This document shows positions 39,393-47,003 of a stretch of DNA of 64,000 nucleotides, in pieces. The stretch is taken from positions 2,170,001 to 2,234,000 of the forward strand of contig NZ_VFMO01000001.1 of the NCBI RefSeq assembly GCF_006715095.1. Reading direction: 5' to 3'. Source of the stretch: Yimella lutea. Its GTDB lineage: Bacteria > Actinomycetota > Actinomycetes > Actinomycetales > Dermatophilaceae. Position 1 is the first letter of the stretch, and each line of letters starts with the position of its first letter. The position numbers and the translations under genes are program-made. The notes below the pieces were generated by a model, which had not been told where the DNA came from, searched no databases, and saw nothing but the letters and a program-made list of their open reading frames with translations.

Positions 39393-40507
39393 TGTTCTGT
39401 CCACGGACGTTAGTTACGGCGAGTCGACTGGAAAGTGAGGAAGACCTCCGGGTGAGGTGTGGAGCTACCACGCACCCACATTCACCACGGAGGTCTTCAT
39501 GTCCCACGCTAACGCGACGCTCACACCGGCTGGCCGGCTCCGCTTGGCCAAGCTCGTCGTCGATGAGCAGTGGTCCTACGCGCATGCTGCTGAACGGTTT
39601 TCGGTCAGCATCACGACCGCACGCCGCTGGGCGTTGCGGTACCGGGAACATGGCCCGGCCGGGATGACCGACCGATCCTCACGACCACACCACTGTCCCC
39701 ACCAGTTCCCGCGGCGCACTGAACGCCGGATTATCAACCTGCGGGTGACACGCCGGTGGGGTCCGGCCCGTATCGCCTACCACCTGGGGTTGAATCCCTC
39801 GACCGTGCACCACGTGCTGCGCCGGTACGGCTGCCCGCGACTGAAGTGGACCTACCCCGCGACCGGGACCCGCATCAAGGCATCCTCACGCGACAAGCAA
39901 CGGTATGAACACCAGGCACCCGGTGACCTGGTGCATGTCGACATCAAGAAACTCGGGAAGATCCCCGACGGCGGTGGGTGGCGCATCACCGGACGCGGTT
40001 CGGCTCAGGACCGACGTGCCGGCGTGGCCCGTGACCGTGCCGCACGTCAGGGCGCATCATCCTCGCGTGGCTACGTCTACCTTCACCACGCCGTCGATGA
40101 CCACTCCCGGCTGGCCTACTCAGAGATCCTCAGCGATGAACGCAAGGAGACAGCCGCAGCGTTCTGGAAGCGTGCCCAACAGTTCTTCGCTCGCCATGGC
40201 ATCACCGTCAAAGCGGTCCTGACCGACAACGGCGCCTGCTACCGCAGCCGGTTATGGGCCAAGACGCTCGGCACGCGCATCAAACACCGCCGTACCCGCC
40301 CCTACCGGCCGCAAACCAACGGCAAGGTCGAACGTTTCAACCGGACCCTGCTGGAGGAATGGGCTTACGCGTGCGCTTACACCTCAGAAGCCGACCGCCG
40401 TGCGACCTACCCCGAATGGCTCCATCACTACAATCACCACCGCGGCCACACCAGCCTCAAGGGCCAATCACCCATCGACCGCGTGCCTAACCTCTCCGGA
40501 CAGAACA
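39393..40507 (+). mobile_element. IS481-family insertion sequence, complete
   Basis: 1115 bp, with terminal inverted repeats TGTTCTGTCC (39393-39402) and GGACAGAACA (40498-40507). The right flank is GCTAGG and the left is CCTAGG, so the two sides come from different insertion events. Confidence 0.93.
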
Positions 40508-40512
40508 GCTAG
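39499..40512 (+). CDS. IS481-family transposase
   Basis: A 337-residue DDE transposase. It has an N-terminal helix-turn-helix (GRLRLAKLVVDEQWSYAHAAERFSVSITTARRWALRYREHG), a second winged region, then the rve-type catalytic domain: Asp in LVHVDIKKLG, Asp in AVLTDNGACY, and Glu in NGKVERFNRTLLEEW. GGAGG lies 5 bases before ATG 39499. The stop codon TAG lies beyond the IS end and is supplied by the target CTAG. The frame is intact, so it is probably functional. Confidence 0.95.
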   Translation: MSHANATLTPAGRLRLAKLVVDEQWSYAHAAERFSVSITTARRWALRYREHGPAGMTDRSSRPHHCPHQFPRRTERRIINLRVTRRWGPARIAYHLGLNPSTVHHVLRRYGCPRLKWTYPATGTRIKASSRDKQRYEHQAPGDLVHVDIKKLGKIPDGGGWRITGRGSAQDRRAGVARDRAARQGASSSRGYVYLHHAVDDHSRLAYSEILSDERKETAAAFWKRAQQFFARHGITVKAVLTDNGACYRSRLWAKTLGTRIKHRRTRPYRPQTNGKVERFNRTLLEEWAYACAYTSEADRRATYPEWLHHYNHHRGHTSLKGQSPIDRVPNLSGQNS

Positions 40513-40949
40513 GCCGATTATGAGCAGCAGTCCGCCCATACGGCATGGGCGATGCGGAGGACGTCGCCGCCGACCTGCGGGAAACCTGTCACTACCAGGT
40601 AGGCGCGATGGTCCCGCGCGTCGGTCGATACGAACTGTCGGACCTCACCTACGCTGCAGCCGGGATCTGTCCAGCTGACCGGTTCTGATGGCGTGAGCCG
40701 AACGTACTACGCGTACGATACGTCTTGCACATATGCGGTTCCAGCGGCTACCGCACGCGTCGTATGGCTACCTGGCTACCGGTTTCAGTCGCAGTGTTAC
40801 GGCGTGTCGGATGCGAGTGGCGGGGTGCGCAATGGACGCCGGATCGCGACTGCCACGACAAATCAGCAGGTCACAGCACAGACACGGGCGTTTTCCTCAT
40901 CGCCACCTGAGAAAAGACGTGATGTGCGAGGGTCCATTGTTCGCGGTCA
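40508..40949. other. non-coding stretch between IS481 and the trkA-like gene
   Basis: I see no supported gene here. It begins with GCTAGG and includes an AT-richer stretch near 40700-40740 (ACGTACTACGCGTACGATACG). Open frames in it overlap shadows of the trkA-like gene. It is probably flanking DNA carried from the transposon donor. Confidence 0.5.
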
Positions 40950-41615
40950 CTACTGGTTGGAGAACGCTTCGACCTTGCGGCGCTCGCCGGAGACGATGAT
41001 GAGATGCCCGTCCTCGACCACCGTCTCGGCGGTCGCGTGGGTGAAGTCCTTGCCGGTGGCCTTGACGCCGACGACCGTGACGCCCCATTTCGAACGGACT
41101 GCTGCCTCCGCGAGAGTCTTGCCGAGAATGCTGCGCGGTGGGCGTGTACGAACGATGGCGAATCCATCGTCGAACTCGATGTAGTCCAGCATCTTGCCGC
41201 GCACGAGGTGAGCTGTACGACGGCCCATTTCATGTTCGGGGCGCACGACGTGCTCAACCCCGACCTGCTCGAGGATCTGCGCTTGGGCCTTGGTGGTTGC
41301 CTTGGCCCAGATATGCGGTACGTGCAGACCGCGCAGGACGAAGGCTGCGAGCACACTTGCCTCAAGGCTGGACCCGATGGCAACGACGGCCCGGTCGAAC
41401 TCATGCACAGACAGCTGGCGCATGGCTTCTGCGTCGGTCGCGTCGGCCTGAACGACGTGGGTGAGCCTGCCTGCAACAGCTTGGACAGGGCGCGGGTCTG
41501 CGTCGATGCCCAGGACTTCGATGCCATCACTCTCTAGCTCCAGCGCAAGAGATTTGCCGAAACGGCCGAGTCCGATGACGACGACTCCGCCGCCAGCTCC
41601 GATGCGCTTAGCCAA
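40950..41615 (-). CDS. TrkA/KtrA-type potassium-uptake regulator
   Basis: A 221-residue cytosolic regulator that gates the membrane channel encoded upstream. Residues 10-125 are an RCK_N Rossmann domain (GVVVIGLGRFGKSLALELESDGIEVLGIDADP, then VVQADATDAEAMRQL), which binds NAD or ATP. Residues 130-221 form an RCK_C domain (DDGFAIVRTRPPRSILGKTLAEAAVRSKWGVTVVGVK). Its start overlaps the end of the ktrB-like gene by 8 bases. The gene pair is the cargo of the IS481 transposon. The downstream stretch up to IS481 is non-coding. Confidence 0.9.
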   Translation of the reverse strand: MAKRIGAGGGVVVIGLGRFGKSLALELESDGIEVLGIDADPRPVQAVAGRLTHVVQADATDAEAMRQLSVHEFDRAVVAIGSSLEASVLAAFVLRGLHVPHIWAKATTKAQAQILEQVGVEHVVRPEHEMGRRTAHLVRGKMLDYIEFDDGFAIVRTRPPRSILGKTLAEAAVRSKWGVTVVGVKATGKDFTHATAETVVEDGHLIIVSGERRKVEAFSNQ

Positions 41616-42966
41616 TGAGGGGCCATCCTTCCGGGTAGGTGTATCGGCGTCCGCGCTTGCGCAACGCCAGAGCCGACACTAGGGTCACCGGCCCCAACCT
41701 CCCCAGGAACATCAGGGCAGCCAATACAAACTGACCCGATTCCGGCACCTGGGCAGTGATTCCGGTGGACAACCCGACCGTCGAGAAGGCACTCGTCGTC
41801 TCGAAAAGCACGTCGCGGAAGGGCAGACCGGTGAGTTGAGTGAGGAGCATGGTCGATCCCACAACGGCAGCAACCCCCAGTAGAGCCACGGTGATGGCCT
41901 GCCGCACAGTGCGATCGCCGATCCGCCGGCCGAACGCGACCACATCATGCTCGCCACGAACCTCGGCAACGATGACGAAGAATAGGACGACGAACGTGGT
42001 GACCTTCAGTCCACCGGCGGTGCCGGCCGATCCACCTCCGACGAACATCAGCATGATTGTGCCGAGCAACGTCTCGTCGGTGGCCTGCCCGTAGTCCCAG
42101 GCATTGAAACCCGCGGTACGCGGCTGCACGGCGTGGACGAAGCCGGCCAGCAGCTTCTGCGCTGGATTCAGTGTTCCGATCGTCGCGTCATTACCCCATT
42201 CGCTGAGCGTCATGAACACGGTTCCGCCGACGAGAAGGATCGTGGTCATGAAAAGTGTGAGTTGGGTGTGCAACGACCAGTGCCTGCGTGCACGGCGACG
42301 CAGGAGTTCGAGCAGGACGGGGAATCCGAGGCCGCCGATGACGATGGCCACGACGATCGGGAGTTGAATCCAGGGGTCGGTGAGGTAACTCATGAGGCTG
42401 TCGCTGAACAGCGCGAACCCGGCGTTGTTGAAGGCCGACACTGCGTGGAATCCGCCGAGTCGCAGAGACTCCAAGAAGCCGAAGCCGTGGCCGAGCCAGA
42501 ACCTGAGTGTCAGGGCAAGAGCGACGACTGCCTCGACGATGACGGTGATTCTGAAGACTCCCACTAGGACGGTGCGAACGTCGCCGACCCCGCTCTTTGT
42601 TTCGGCAGCCGCTGCGATTCGGCTGCGCAGACCTAGCCGCCGGCCGATGAACAGCACCAGCAAAGTGGTCATCGTCATGAATCCGAACCCGCCGACCTGG
42701 ATGAGTCCGAGGATGACGGCCTGGCCGAAACCGGTCCAGTAGGTCGCTGTGTCCACGGTGACGAGGCCGGTGACACACACTGCACTTGTGGAGGTGAAAA
42801 GTGCGGTGACGAATGGTGCGCCTCCATCACCGGTTCGTGCCATCGGGAGCATGAGGAGCAGGGTGCCGATGGTGTTGCCCACCGCGAATGCCGCGACCAC
42901 GGTCTGCGCGGGGTGACGCAAGAGTCGGGAGCGGGGGGTGGCCCGGGCACCGGTGTCGGAGAGCAT
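41608..42966 (-). CDS. TrkH/KtrB-type potassium transporter
   Basis: A 452-residue membrane protein with four loop-helix-loop repeats of the TrkH/KtrB superfamily. Filter-like segments are seen in TSTSAVCVTGLVTVD, HAVSAFNNAGFALF, MFVGGGSAGTAGGLKV and ETTSAFSTVGLSTG, each with the conserved Gly that lines the potassium filter. ATG 42966 is chosen because it fits the family length; the frame continues upstream to 43122, into the truncated IS481, which is unlikely to be translated. With the trkA-like gene it makes a complete Ktr-type system, inferred to be sodium- or proton-coupled. Confidence 0.9.
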   Translation of the reverse strand: MLSDTGARATPRSRLLRHPAQTVVAAFAVGNTIGTLLLMLPMARTGDGGAPFVTALFTSTSAVCVTGLVTVDTATYWTGFGQAVILGLIQVGGFGFMTMTTLLVLFIGRRLGLRSRIAAAAETKSGVGDVRTVLVGVFRITVIVEAVVALALTLRFWLGHGFGFLESLRLGGFHAVSAFNNAGFALFSDSLMSYLTDPWIQLPIVVAIVIGGLGFPVLLELLRRRARRHWSLHTQLTLFMTTILLVGGTVFMTLSEWGNDATIGTLNPAQKLLAGFVHAVQPRTAGFNAWDYGQATDETLLGTIMLMFVGGGSAGTAGGLKVTTFVVLFFVIVAEVRGEHDVVAFGRRIGDRTVRQAITVALLGVAAVVGSTMLLTQLTGLPFRDVLFETTSAFSTVGLSTGITAQVPESGQFVLAALMFLGRLGPVTLVSALALRKRGRRYTYPEGWPLIG

Positions 42967-43121
42967 CGTCGGTGAGAATGGCACAGCAGCCTGGCCTCCG
43001 TCCACTGGGCCCTCGTCCTGTTGAAATAGCGCCCGATCTCCACAGGCCGAACGCGCCCATCCGCCTGGGATCCCGCGCTCAAGCCTGGCGGGGAGCAAGG
43101 CCGTGTTCTTGACGCGGGACA

Positions 43122-43226
43122 CGACCTACCCCGAACGGCTCCATCACTACAATCACCACCGCGGCCACACCAGCCTCAAGGGCCAATCACCCATCGACCG
43201 CGTGCCTAACCTCTCCGGACAGAACA
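43122..43226 (+). mobile_element. truncated IS481, right end only
   Basis: These 105 bp match 40403-40507 of the complete copy with one clear internal difference, and end in GGACAGAACA followed by CCTAGG. The left part of this copy is deleted. The 155 bases between it and the ktrB start hold no recognisable gene. Confidence 0.9.
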
Positions 43227-43249
43227 CCTAGGCCTGAGTGGTGCCGCTG

Positions 43250-43528
43250 TCAGAACGGGGCGTCCTTGGGGTTCACGAAGGGCCACCTGGGCAGGGTGGC
43301 GTTGTAGTCGTAGTTGTCGTCCGACCAGCTGTCGTCCAACATCGGCTGGCCGTAGTCGAGGTCGGCGGACGACTCGGACTTCACCTCGGGCGCGAAGCGT
43401 CCGTCGTCGTGCCGGGCACGGTCGATGGCGCGGCTTGTCGTGCGCTGAGGCGGCTGGCCGGAGCGAGGGGCATGGGTTCGAATAGACATGCCCGTAGGAG
43501 TGGCGGGAGCGGGGCGAGACTCGGACAT
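43250..43528 (-). CDS. small acidic protein with RHDDGRFAP tag and PFVNPKDAPF tail
   Basis: A 92-residue protein. A basic N-terminal third contains IDRARHDDGRFAPE, which resembles the RxxxGxFA tag of other element proteins. An acidic, aromatic C-terminus follows (SSADLDYGQPMLDDSWSDDNYDYNATLPRWPF, ending NPKDAPF). Acidic C-termini of this kind often dock onto partner proteins. The 11-mer (43535-43545) lies 6 bases before ATG 43528; the longer open frame to 43702 overlaps the upstream gene. The gene tail is repeated at 39352 on the far side of the transposon. Confidence 0.7.
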   Translation of the reverse strand: MSESRPAPATPTGMSIRTHAPRSGQPPQRTTSRAIDRARHDDGRFAPEVKSESSADLDYGQPMLDDSWSDDNYDYNATLPRWPFVNPKDAPF

Positions 43529-43534
43529 ACCGAA

Positions 43535-43545
43535 ACGGTGCGACG
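43535..43545 (-). promoter_or_regulatory. start-associated 11-mer
   Basis: Six bases upstream of ATG 43528 and only 8 bases after the upstream stop at 43554. Confidence 0.88.
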
Positions 43546-43553
43546 GCACCGGG

Positions 43554-44084
43554 TCACCCTTTGGGCGGCACCTGCTTGCCGTCGCAGTAGGCGGCGATCT
43601 TGAACGCCTGCGCGACGCCCTCCTTCCGTCCGACGGTGTCGATGGTCTTGAGCGTGCAGCCCTTCTTGAAGTTGCCCTTGGCGTCGAAGACCCGGTCGCC
43701 ATAGCCGGTACGCGCGGCTGAGATCACGCGGTACTCCAAGGCTGGTTGGTTGACTGTGTGTTTGATCTTGGGTGTGCCGGTGGACCAGGAGAAGGGCTGG
43801 ACGCCGATGCCGTCGCCGACCGTCGACGTGACTCCGAGGTAGCCGGCCATCGTGGCGAGCGAGATGGCGGTAGCAACCAGCGCACGAACCATGCGGGCCC
43901 AGCGGAACCAGGACCGCAGCAGCCGGTAGAAGGCCAGTGTCACGACGACAGCGACAGCCCAGGCGATCGGCGAGGTCGCCAGGTAGGCCGCGCCATCACT
44001 GAACGATGTCGACCAGTTGACCTGTCGTTCGGTGATGTAGGGGATGGGGACGTCGAGGGTGTCCGGAAGCGGAATGGTTCGCAT
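43554..44084 (-). CDS. membrane protein of unknown function
   Basis: A 176-residue protein with hydrophobic segments near residues 30-52 (AAYLATSPIAWAVAVVVTLAFYRLL) and 62-86 (MVRALVATAISLATMAGYLGV). An extracytoplasmic-looking C-terminal domain follows with two cysteines (KKGCTLKTID and IAAYCDGKQ). The N-terminus (RTIPLPDTLDVPIPYITERQVNW) shares a proline-rich PIPxP-like style with the 36-residue protein just upstream (ARNIPIPEPYLL). The 11-mer (44092-44102) precedes ATG 44084 by 7 bases. It may be part of the transfer apparatus, but there is no family match. Confidence 0.7.
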   Translation of the reverse strand: MRTIPLPDTLDVPIPYITERQVNWSTSFSDGAAYLATSPIAWAVAVVVTLAFYRLLRSWFRWARMVRALVATAISLATMAGYLGVTSTVGDGIGVQPFSWSTGTPKIKHTVNQPALEYRVISAARTGYGDRVFDAKGNFKKGCTLKTIDTVGRKEGVAQAFKIAAYCDGKQVPPKG

Positions 44085-44091
44085 GACGGTG

Positions 44092-44102
44092 ACGGTGCGA
44101 CG
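44092..44102 (-). promoter_or_regulatory. start-associated 11-mer
   Basis: Seven bases upstream of ATG 44084 and 6 bases after the stop of the 36-residue gene. Confidence 0.87.
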
Positions 44103-44108
44103 GGTTGC

Positions 44109-44219
44109 TCAGCGCACGCGCGACAGGGCGACCGAAGCACCGATCAGTCCGAGGACGACGGCCCGACCGTAATGCGCGAGAAGGTACGGCTCAGGAATCG
44201 GGATGTTACGGGCGGCCAT
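44109..44219 (-). CDS. 36-residue membrane microprotein
   Basis: A tiny gene (MAARNIPIPEPYLLAHYG, then RAVVLGLIGASVALSRVR) with one short hydrophobic segment. Its ATG at 44219 overlaps the 3' end of the upstream gene by 14 bases, so it is likely translated by coupling, and its stop is followed at once by the 11-mer of the next gene. The proline-rich start resembles that of the 176-residue membrane protein downstream. Confidence 0.6.
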   Translation of the reverse strand: MAARNIPIPEPYLLAHYGRAVVLGLIGASVALSRVR

Positions 44220-44538
44220 GCTCGATCAACTCCTCTGTGCGGCGAAGGACGGCGTCCATCGCGGTGTGGGTCAGGTGCGACTCATCGAACAGGGCGTCGA
44301 CGCAGGCCGAGCGCAGATAGTCGGCGACGGTGTTCAGGTCCCCGGTCGGCGCCACGCGCTTCGGGTAGAGACCGAACAGGTCGTTCTCGTAGGCGAGTAG
44401 TTGCGCGACCTGTCCCGCGATGAGTAGCACCGACAACGGAAGGTCGTGGCGCTGAACCATGTCCTCGCGGATGGTGTCCTGCGCGATCTTGGCGTAGGAG
44501 AACACCAGGAGCCGCTCATCGGTGATCGTGGCACTCAT
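44206..44538 (-). CDS. small helical protein of unknown function
   Basis: A 110-residue helical protein (LLVFSYAKIAQDTIREDMVQRHDLPLSVLLIAGQVAQLLAYENDLFGLYP, then LRSACVDALFDESHLTHTAMDAVLRRTEELIEHGRP). It has no signal peptide and no known motif. Its start overlaps the stop of the 60-residue gene upstream (ATGA), so the two are translationally coupled, and its end overlaps the microprotein gene. This four-gene run shares one 11-mer at the front and another inside. Confidence 0.65.
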   Translation of the reverse strand: MSATITDERLLVFSYAKIAQDTIREDMVQRHDLPLSVLLIAGQVAQLLAYENDLFGLYPKRVAPTGDLNTVADYLRSACVDALFDESHLTHTAMDAVLRRTEELIEHGRP

Positions 44539-44717
44539 CGCAGATTCTGCAAGGTGAGTCGGATGTCCCGCAGCACAGGGATCAGTCGCACGGCCTGTTC
44601 ACGGACTGCAGCTGACTGGGAGAGTTGCGCGTAGATGTTCGCGCGCTCGAAGTCGTTGCGGTCCAGCGCCTCGACGGCAGCCTGTTCGTAATACGCGGAG
44701 CTGGTGTTGTCGGCCAT
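44535..44717 (-). CDS. 60-residue helical protein
   Basis: The protein (ADNTSSAYYEQAAVEALDRNDFERANIYAQLSQSAAVREQAVRLIPVLRDIRLTLQNLR) looks like a helical hairpin of TPR style. ATG 44717 is chosen over the longer frame because the 11-mer (44724-44734) lies 6 bases upstream. It is coupled to the following gene through an ATGA overlap. The function is unknown. Confidence 0.65.
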   Translation of the reverse strand: MADNTSSAYYEQAAVEALDRNDFERANIYAQLSQSAAVREQAVRLIPVLRDIRLTLQNLR

Positions 44718-44723
44718 ACCGCA

Positions 44724-44734
44724 ACGGTGCGACG
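44724..44734 (-). promoter_or_regulatory. start-associated 11-mer
   Basis: Six bases upstream of ATG 44717. Confidence 0.87.
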
Positions 44735-44751
44735 TAGTCCGTCCGGGCGGA

Positions 44752-44980
44752 TCACCCCTCAACCTCGAGCGCGCCGGCCAGGCCGCTGAGCGTCGCTTTG
44801 GTTCGCCGACGGCCGGTACGGATCAGTGCGCGCGGTAGTTGCGGATCCACCGCTGGTGCTGGCAGTGCCACAGCACGGTCTGTCCAGGGACGAACCGTCG
44901 TTCGGGCCGGGTCGCGTTCCGGCGCCGGCCCCTCCTTCCCGATCGGGGGAGAGAGGGCTGCTGGTTCGTGCACGGCATGA
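44752..44980 (-). pseudogene. possible small gene with one frameshift
   Basis: From ATG 44980 (AAGG 9 bases upstream) one frame reads MPCTNQQPSLPRSGRRGRRR and continues to RRFVPGQTVLWHCQHQRWIRNYRAH before a stop at 44823. A second frame continues protein-like from that point (ALIRTGRRRTKATLSGLAGALEVEG) to 44752, 17 bases before the next 11-mer. A one-base change near 44830, in a GCGCGC run, would join them. It may be a 75-residue gene with a frameshift or error, or the first frame alone may be real. No family. Confidence 0.4.
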
Positions 44981-45047
44981 CGCATACCTTGCCGCAGATC
45001 CGATCCCGTCGCACGGACCCTCCCGAGGTTCGTTCGATCGTGAGGTG

Positions 45048-45058
45048 CGTCGCACCGT
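45048..45058 (+). promoter_or_regulatory. start-associated 11-mer
   Basis: Six bases upstream of ATG 45065 (exonuclease). Confidence 0.88.
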
Positions 45059-45064
45059 ACCCAT

Positions 45065-45664
45065 ATGGCAAACGCGATTGCGCTCGACATCGAGACCGAC
45101 ACATCCCCGCTGACCGACAAGGAGAAAGCCGCCGGCTACACCTCTCGAGGACTGGACCCGGCCATCACCGCCGTCACCGCCGTCAGCATGTACGACGGCA
45201 CCGACAGTCATGTCTTGTCTGGCGAGGAGAGGTCACTCCTGATCGACCTGGCGGACTGGCTGCGCACCAGCGACGCCGACACGGTCCTCACCTGGAACGG
45301 CTCCGCGTTCGACTTCCCGTTCCTTGACGCGCGGATGGGCCTGCCTGGCATCCAGACACCGTGGACGCTGGTCCACAACCCGGACATCCCCGTCAAGTAC
45401 GAACCGACGCCGGGCTACCTCGGTGGTTACGACGTGCGAGGTCTGGGCGCCAACCACGTCGATGTAGCCCTCCTCACCCGCGAACGGACCGGCCGCTGGT
45501 GCTCGCTCAAGATGCACGCGCGCAGCGAGTACGGGCTGGACCCCGTAGAGGTCGATCGCACCAAGATGCACCTGCTCACCGGGAAGCAGCTGCGCGAGTA
45601 CGTCGTCTCCGACGCGGTCACCACCTACGAGATCGCGCGGCGTATGGGCTTGCTGACCGCCTGA
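45065..45664 (+). CDS. single-domain DEDDy 3'-5' exonuclease
   Basis: A 199-residue RNase H-fold exonuclease. Exo I is IALDIETD (Asp and Glu near residues 8-10), Exo II is LTWNGSAFDFPFLDARMG near 77-90, and Exo III is LREYVVSDAVTTYEIARRMG near 178, with Tyr and Asp spaced as Y-x3-D. This matches the proofreading domain of family B polymerases, here without a polymerase. A role in trimming DNA ends during transfer or replication is inferred. It ends before a hairpin and converges with the integrase gene. Confidence 0.85.
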   Translation: MANAIALDIETDTSPLTDKEKAAGYTSRGLDPAITAVTAVSMYDGTDSHVLSGEERSLLIDLADWLRTSDADTVLTWNGSAFDFPFLDARMGLPGIQTPWTLVHNPDIPVKYEPTPGYLGGYDVRGLGANHVDVALLTRERTGRWCSLKMHARSEYGLDPVEVDRTKMHLLTGKQLREYVVSDAVTTYEIARRMGLLTA

Positions 45665-45677
45665 CGTTCCAGACAAC

Positions 45678-45715
45678 AGAGCGGCGCCCTTCCGGAATCC
45701 CGGAGGGGCGCTGCT
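45678..45715. terminator. terminator between exonuclease and integrase genes
   Basis: GCGGCGCCC pairs with GGGCGCTGC-type sequence around an inner CCGG/CCGG stem (about 45681-45714). It lies between convergent stops at 45664 and 45726. Confidence 0.75.
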
Positions 45716-45725
45716 TGTCGGTCCG

Positions 45726-47003
45726 TCAGTCGTCGGTCGTTCCGGCGCGACGGATCGGCAGGACGTCGGCGTCGCGGCCGATGATCTGATCCCACTGGTT
45801 TTCGATTGCCTTACCGGCCTTCTTTGTCAGCGACGTGGTGACGTGCTGGTACCGGGGAAGTTGAGAGCCGTCAGACCAGCCCAGTGCCTCCTGCACGATG
45901 CGCGGGTCGATTCCTTCGGTCAATAACTGTGTCGCCACCGTGTGACGCGAGGAGTGAGTTCCGCGGTGCAGCACTTCGGCTTCGTGCAGAATCGCCTGCC
46001 ACTGACGAGCATCGGCGCGATGGTCACGGGCGCCACCGGTAGTGCTCGACGGAAACACCAGGCCACCGTGCTCGGACAGGATCGAGGTGTCGAAGATTCC
46101 GCGTTTTGCCGCTCGCTCCCAGTCAACGCGCCAGTCTCGCAGCACTTCAACGAGCTGATCAGGAAGCCAGATCGCCCGAACGCCAGCCGCCGACTTGGTC
46201 TTTCCGAACTGGCTGGCCTTCGTCTTGTGGGGGCATTGCGCGGGGGTGTGCTGATCCTGCTCCTTCGGGTCGCATCCGTGCAGCCACTGGACTCGCTTCA
46301 GAGATCGTTTGATGATCAGACGGTTCTCTTCGAGATTGAAGTCGCCCCATGCCAACCCGAGACATTCGGACTGGCGGCCCCCGGTCATCAGCTGAGCGGC
46401 CCAACGAGCGGAGTCTCGGTGTCGAATGACGACGTTCCAGACGGCAAGCAACTCCGTCTGAGAGAAGGGCTGAGGTGAACGCTGGGCGGGTGCCGGTTTG
46501 GCGACGTCGGCCGCGACATTTCGTGTGAGGTGTCCGCGGCGCACGGCGAGGTTGAGCGCCTTTGCGAGCTGGACGTGCACTGCACGAACGGTGCTGGCGG
46601 ACATGCCTTTGGCCTTGAGGTGGATTTGCAGCTCGACGACGTCTGTCGCAGTGATGGTGTCGATCAAACGATTGCCGAGCTGTGACTTCAGGTGGTTCCG
46701 GTACAAGCTGGCTGCGGCTGAGACGGTAGCCGCCTCCAGGTTGTTCAGGTCGTCAGTACGTCGGACCTCGACGATCCACTGGTCCAGCGTCGGCATCGAC
46801 CGAGCCGGGGCCGTCGGTCGGACCGGGTCGAGTCCATTGGCGAGCATCCATTCATCGCGCAGGTCCCGGCACGCATCTTTGGTTGTGGCCGTGAAGCTCT
46901 TGCGCACGGTCTGTCCATCGGCGAGGCGGAACGACTGCTTCAGGCGACGCTTCTTGTTGGCGGTGACCGTCCATGTCCCCTCGGGGTTGATCGGGCGGGC
47001 CAT
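45726..47003 (-). CDS. int: tyrosine-type site-specific integrase
   Basis: A 425-residue phage-type integrase that inserts and excises the element at the tRNA-Pro gene. It has an N-terminal arm-binding region, a SAM-like core-binding domain near 75-165, and a catalytic domain. Active-site residues are Arg in LMTGGRQSECLGLAWGD near 206, His-x-x-Arg in GTHSSRHTVATQLLTEG near 345, and Tyr in LPRYQHVTTSLT near 382. Its ATG overlaps the stop of the excisionase gene (TGATG), so the two are co-translated. The 3' end of the tRNA, the usual crossover region, lies 0.6 kb away. Confidence 0.95.
   Translation of the reverse strand: MARPINPEGTWTVTANKKRRLKQSFRLADGQTVRKSFTATTKDACRDLRDEWMLANGLDPVRPTAPARSMPTLDQWIVEVRRTDDLNNLEAATVSAAASLYRNHLKSQLGNRLIDTITATDVVELQIHLKAKGMSASTVRAVHVQLAKALNLAVRRGHLTRNVAADVAKPAPAQRSPQPFSQTELLAVWNVVIRHRDSARWAAQLMTGGRQSECLGLAWGDFNLEENRLIIKRSLKRVQWLHGCDPKEQDQHTPAQCPHKTKASQFGKTKSAAGVRAIWLPDQLVEVLRDWRVDWERAAKRGIFDTSILSEHGGLVFPSSTTGGARDHRADARQWQAILHEAEVLHRGTHSSRHTVATQLLTEGIDPRIVQEALGWSDGSQLPRYQHVTTSLTKKAGKAIENQWDQIIGRDADVLPIRRAGTTDD

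Larger units (their letters stand above)
39387..43232. mobile_element. IS481 composite transposon carrying potassium-uptake genes
   Basis: A complete IS481-family element (39393-40507) and the last 105 bp of a second one (43122-43226) bracket a trkA/ktrB-type pair. The outer flanks are both CCTAGG (39387-39392 and 43227-43232). This fits the 6-bp NCTAGN duplication known for IS481. The inner flank of the complete copy is GCTAGG, as expected if it came from another target site. The right element has lost most of its length. Confidence 0.8.

Noticed and set aside
40693..41184. 163-residue + strand protein between IS481 and the trkA-like gene
   Set aside because: Its 3' half is antisense to the trkA-like gene, and its composition is shadow-like.
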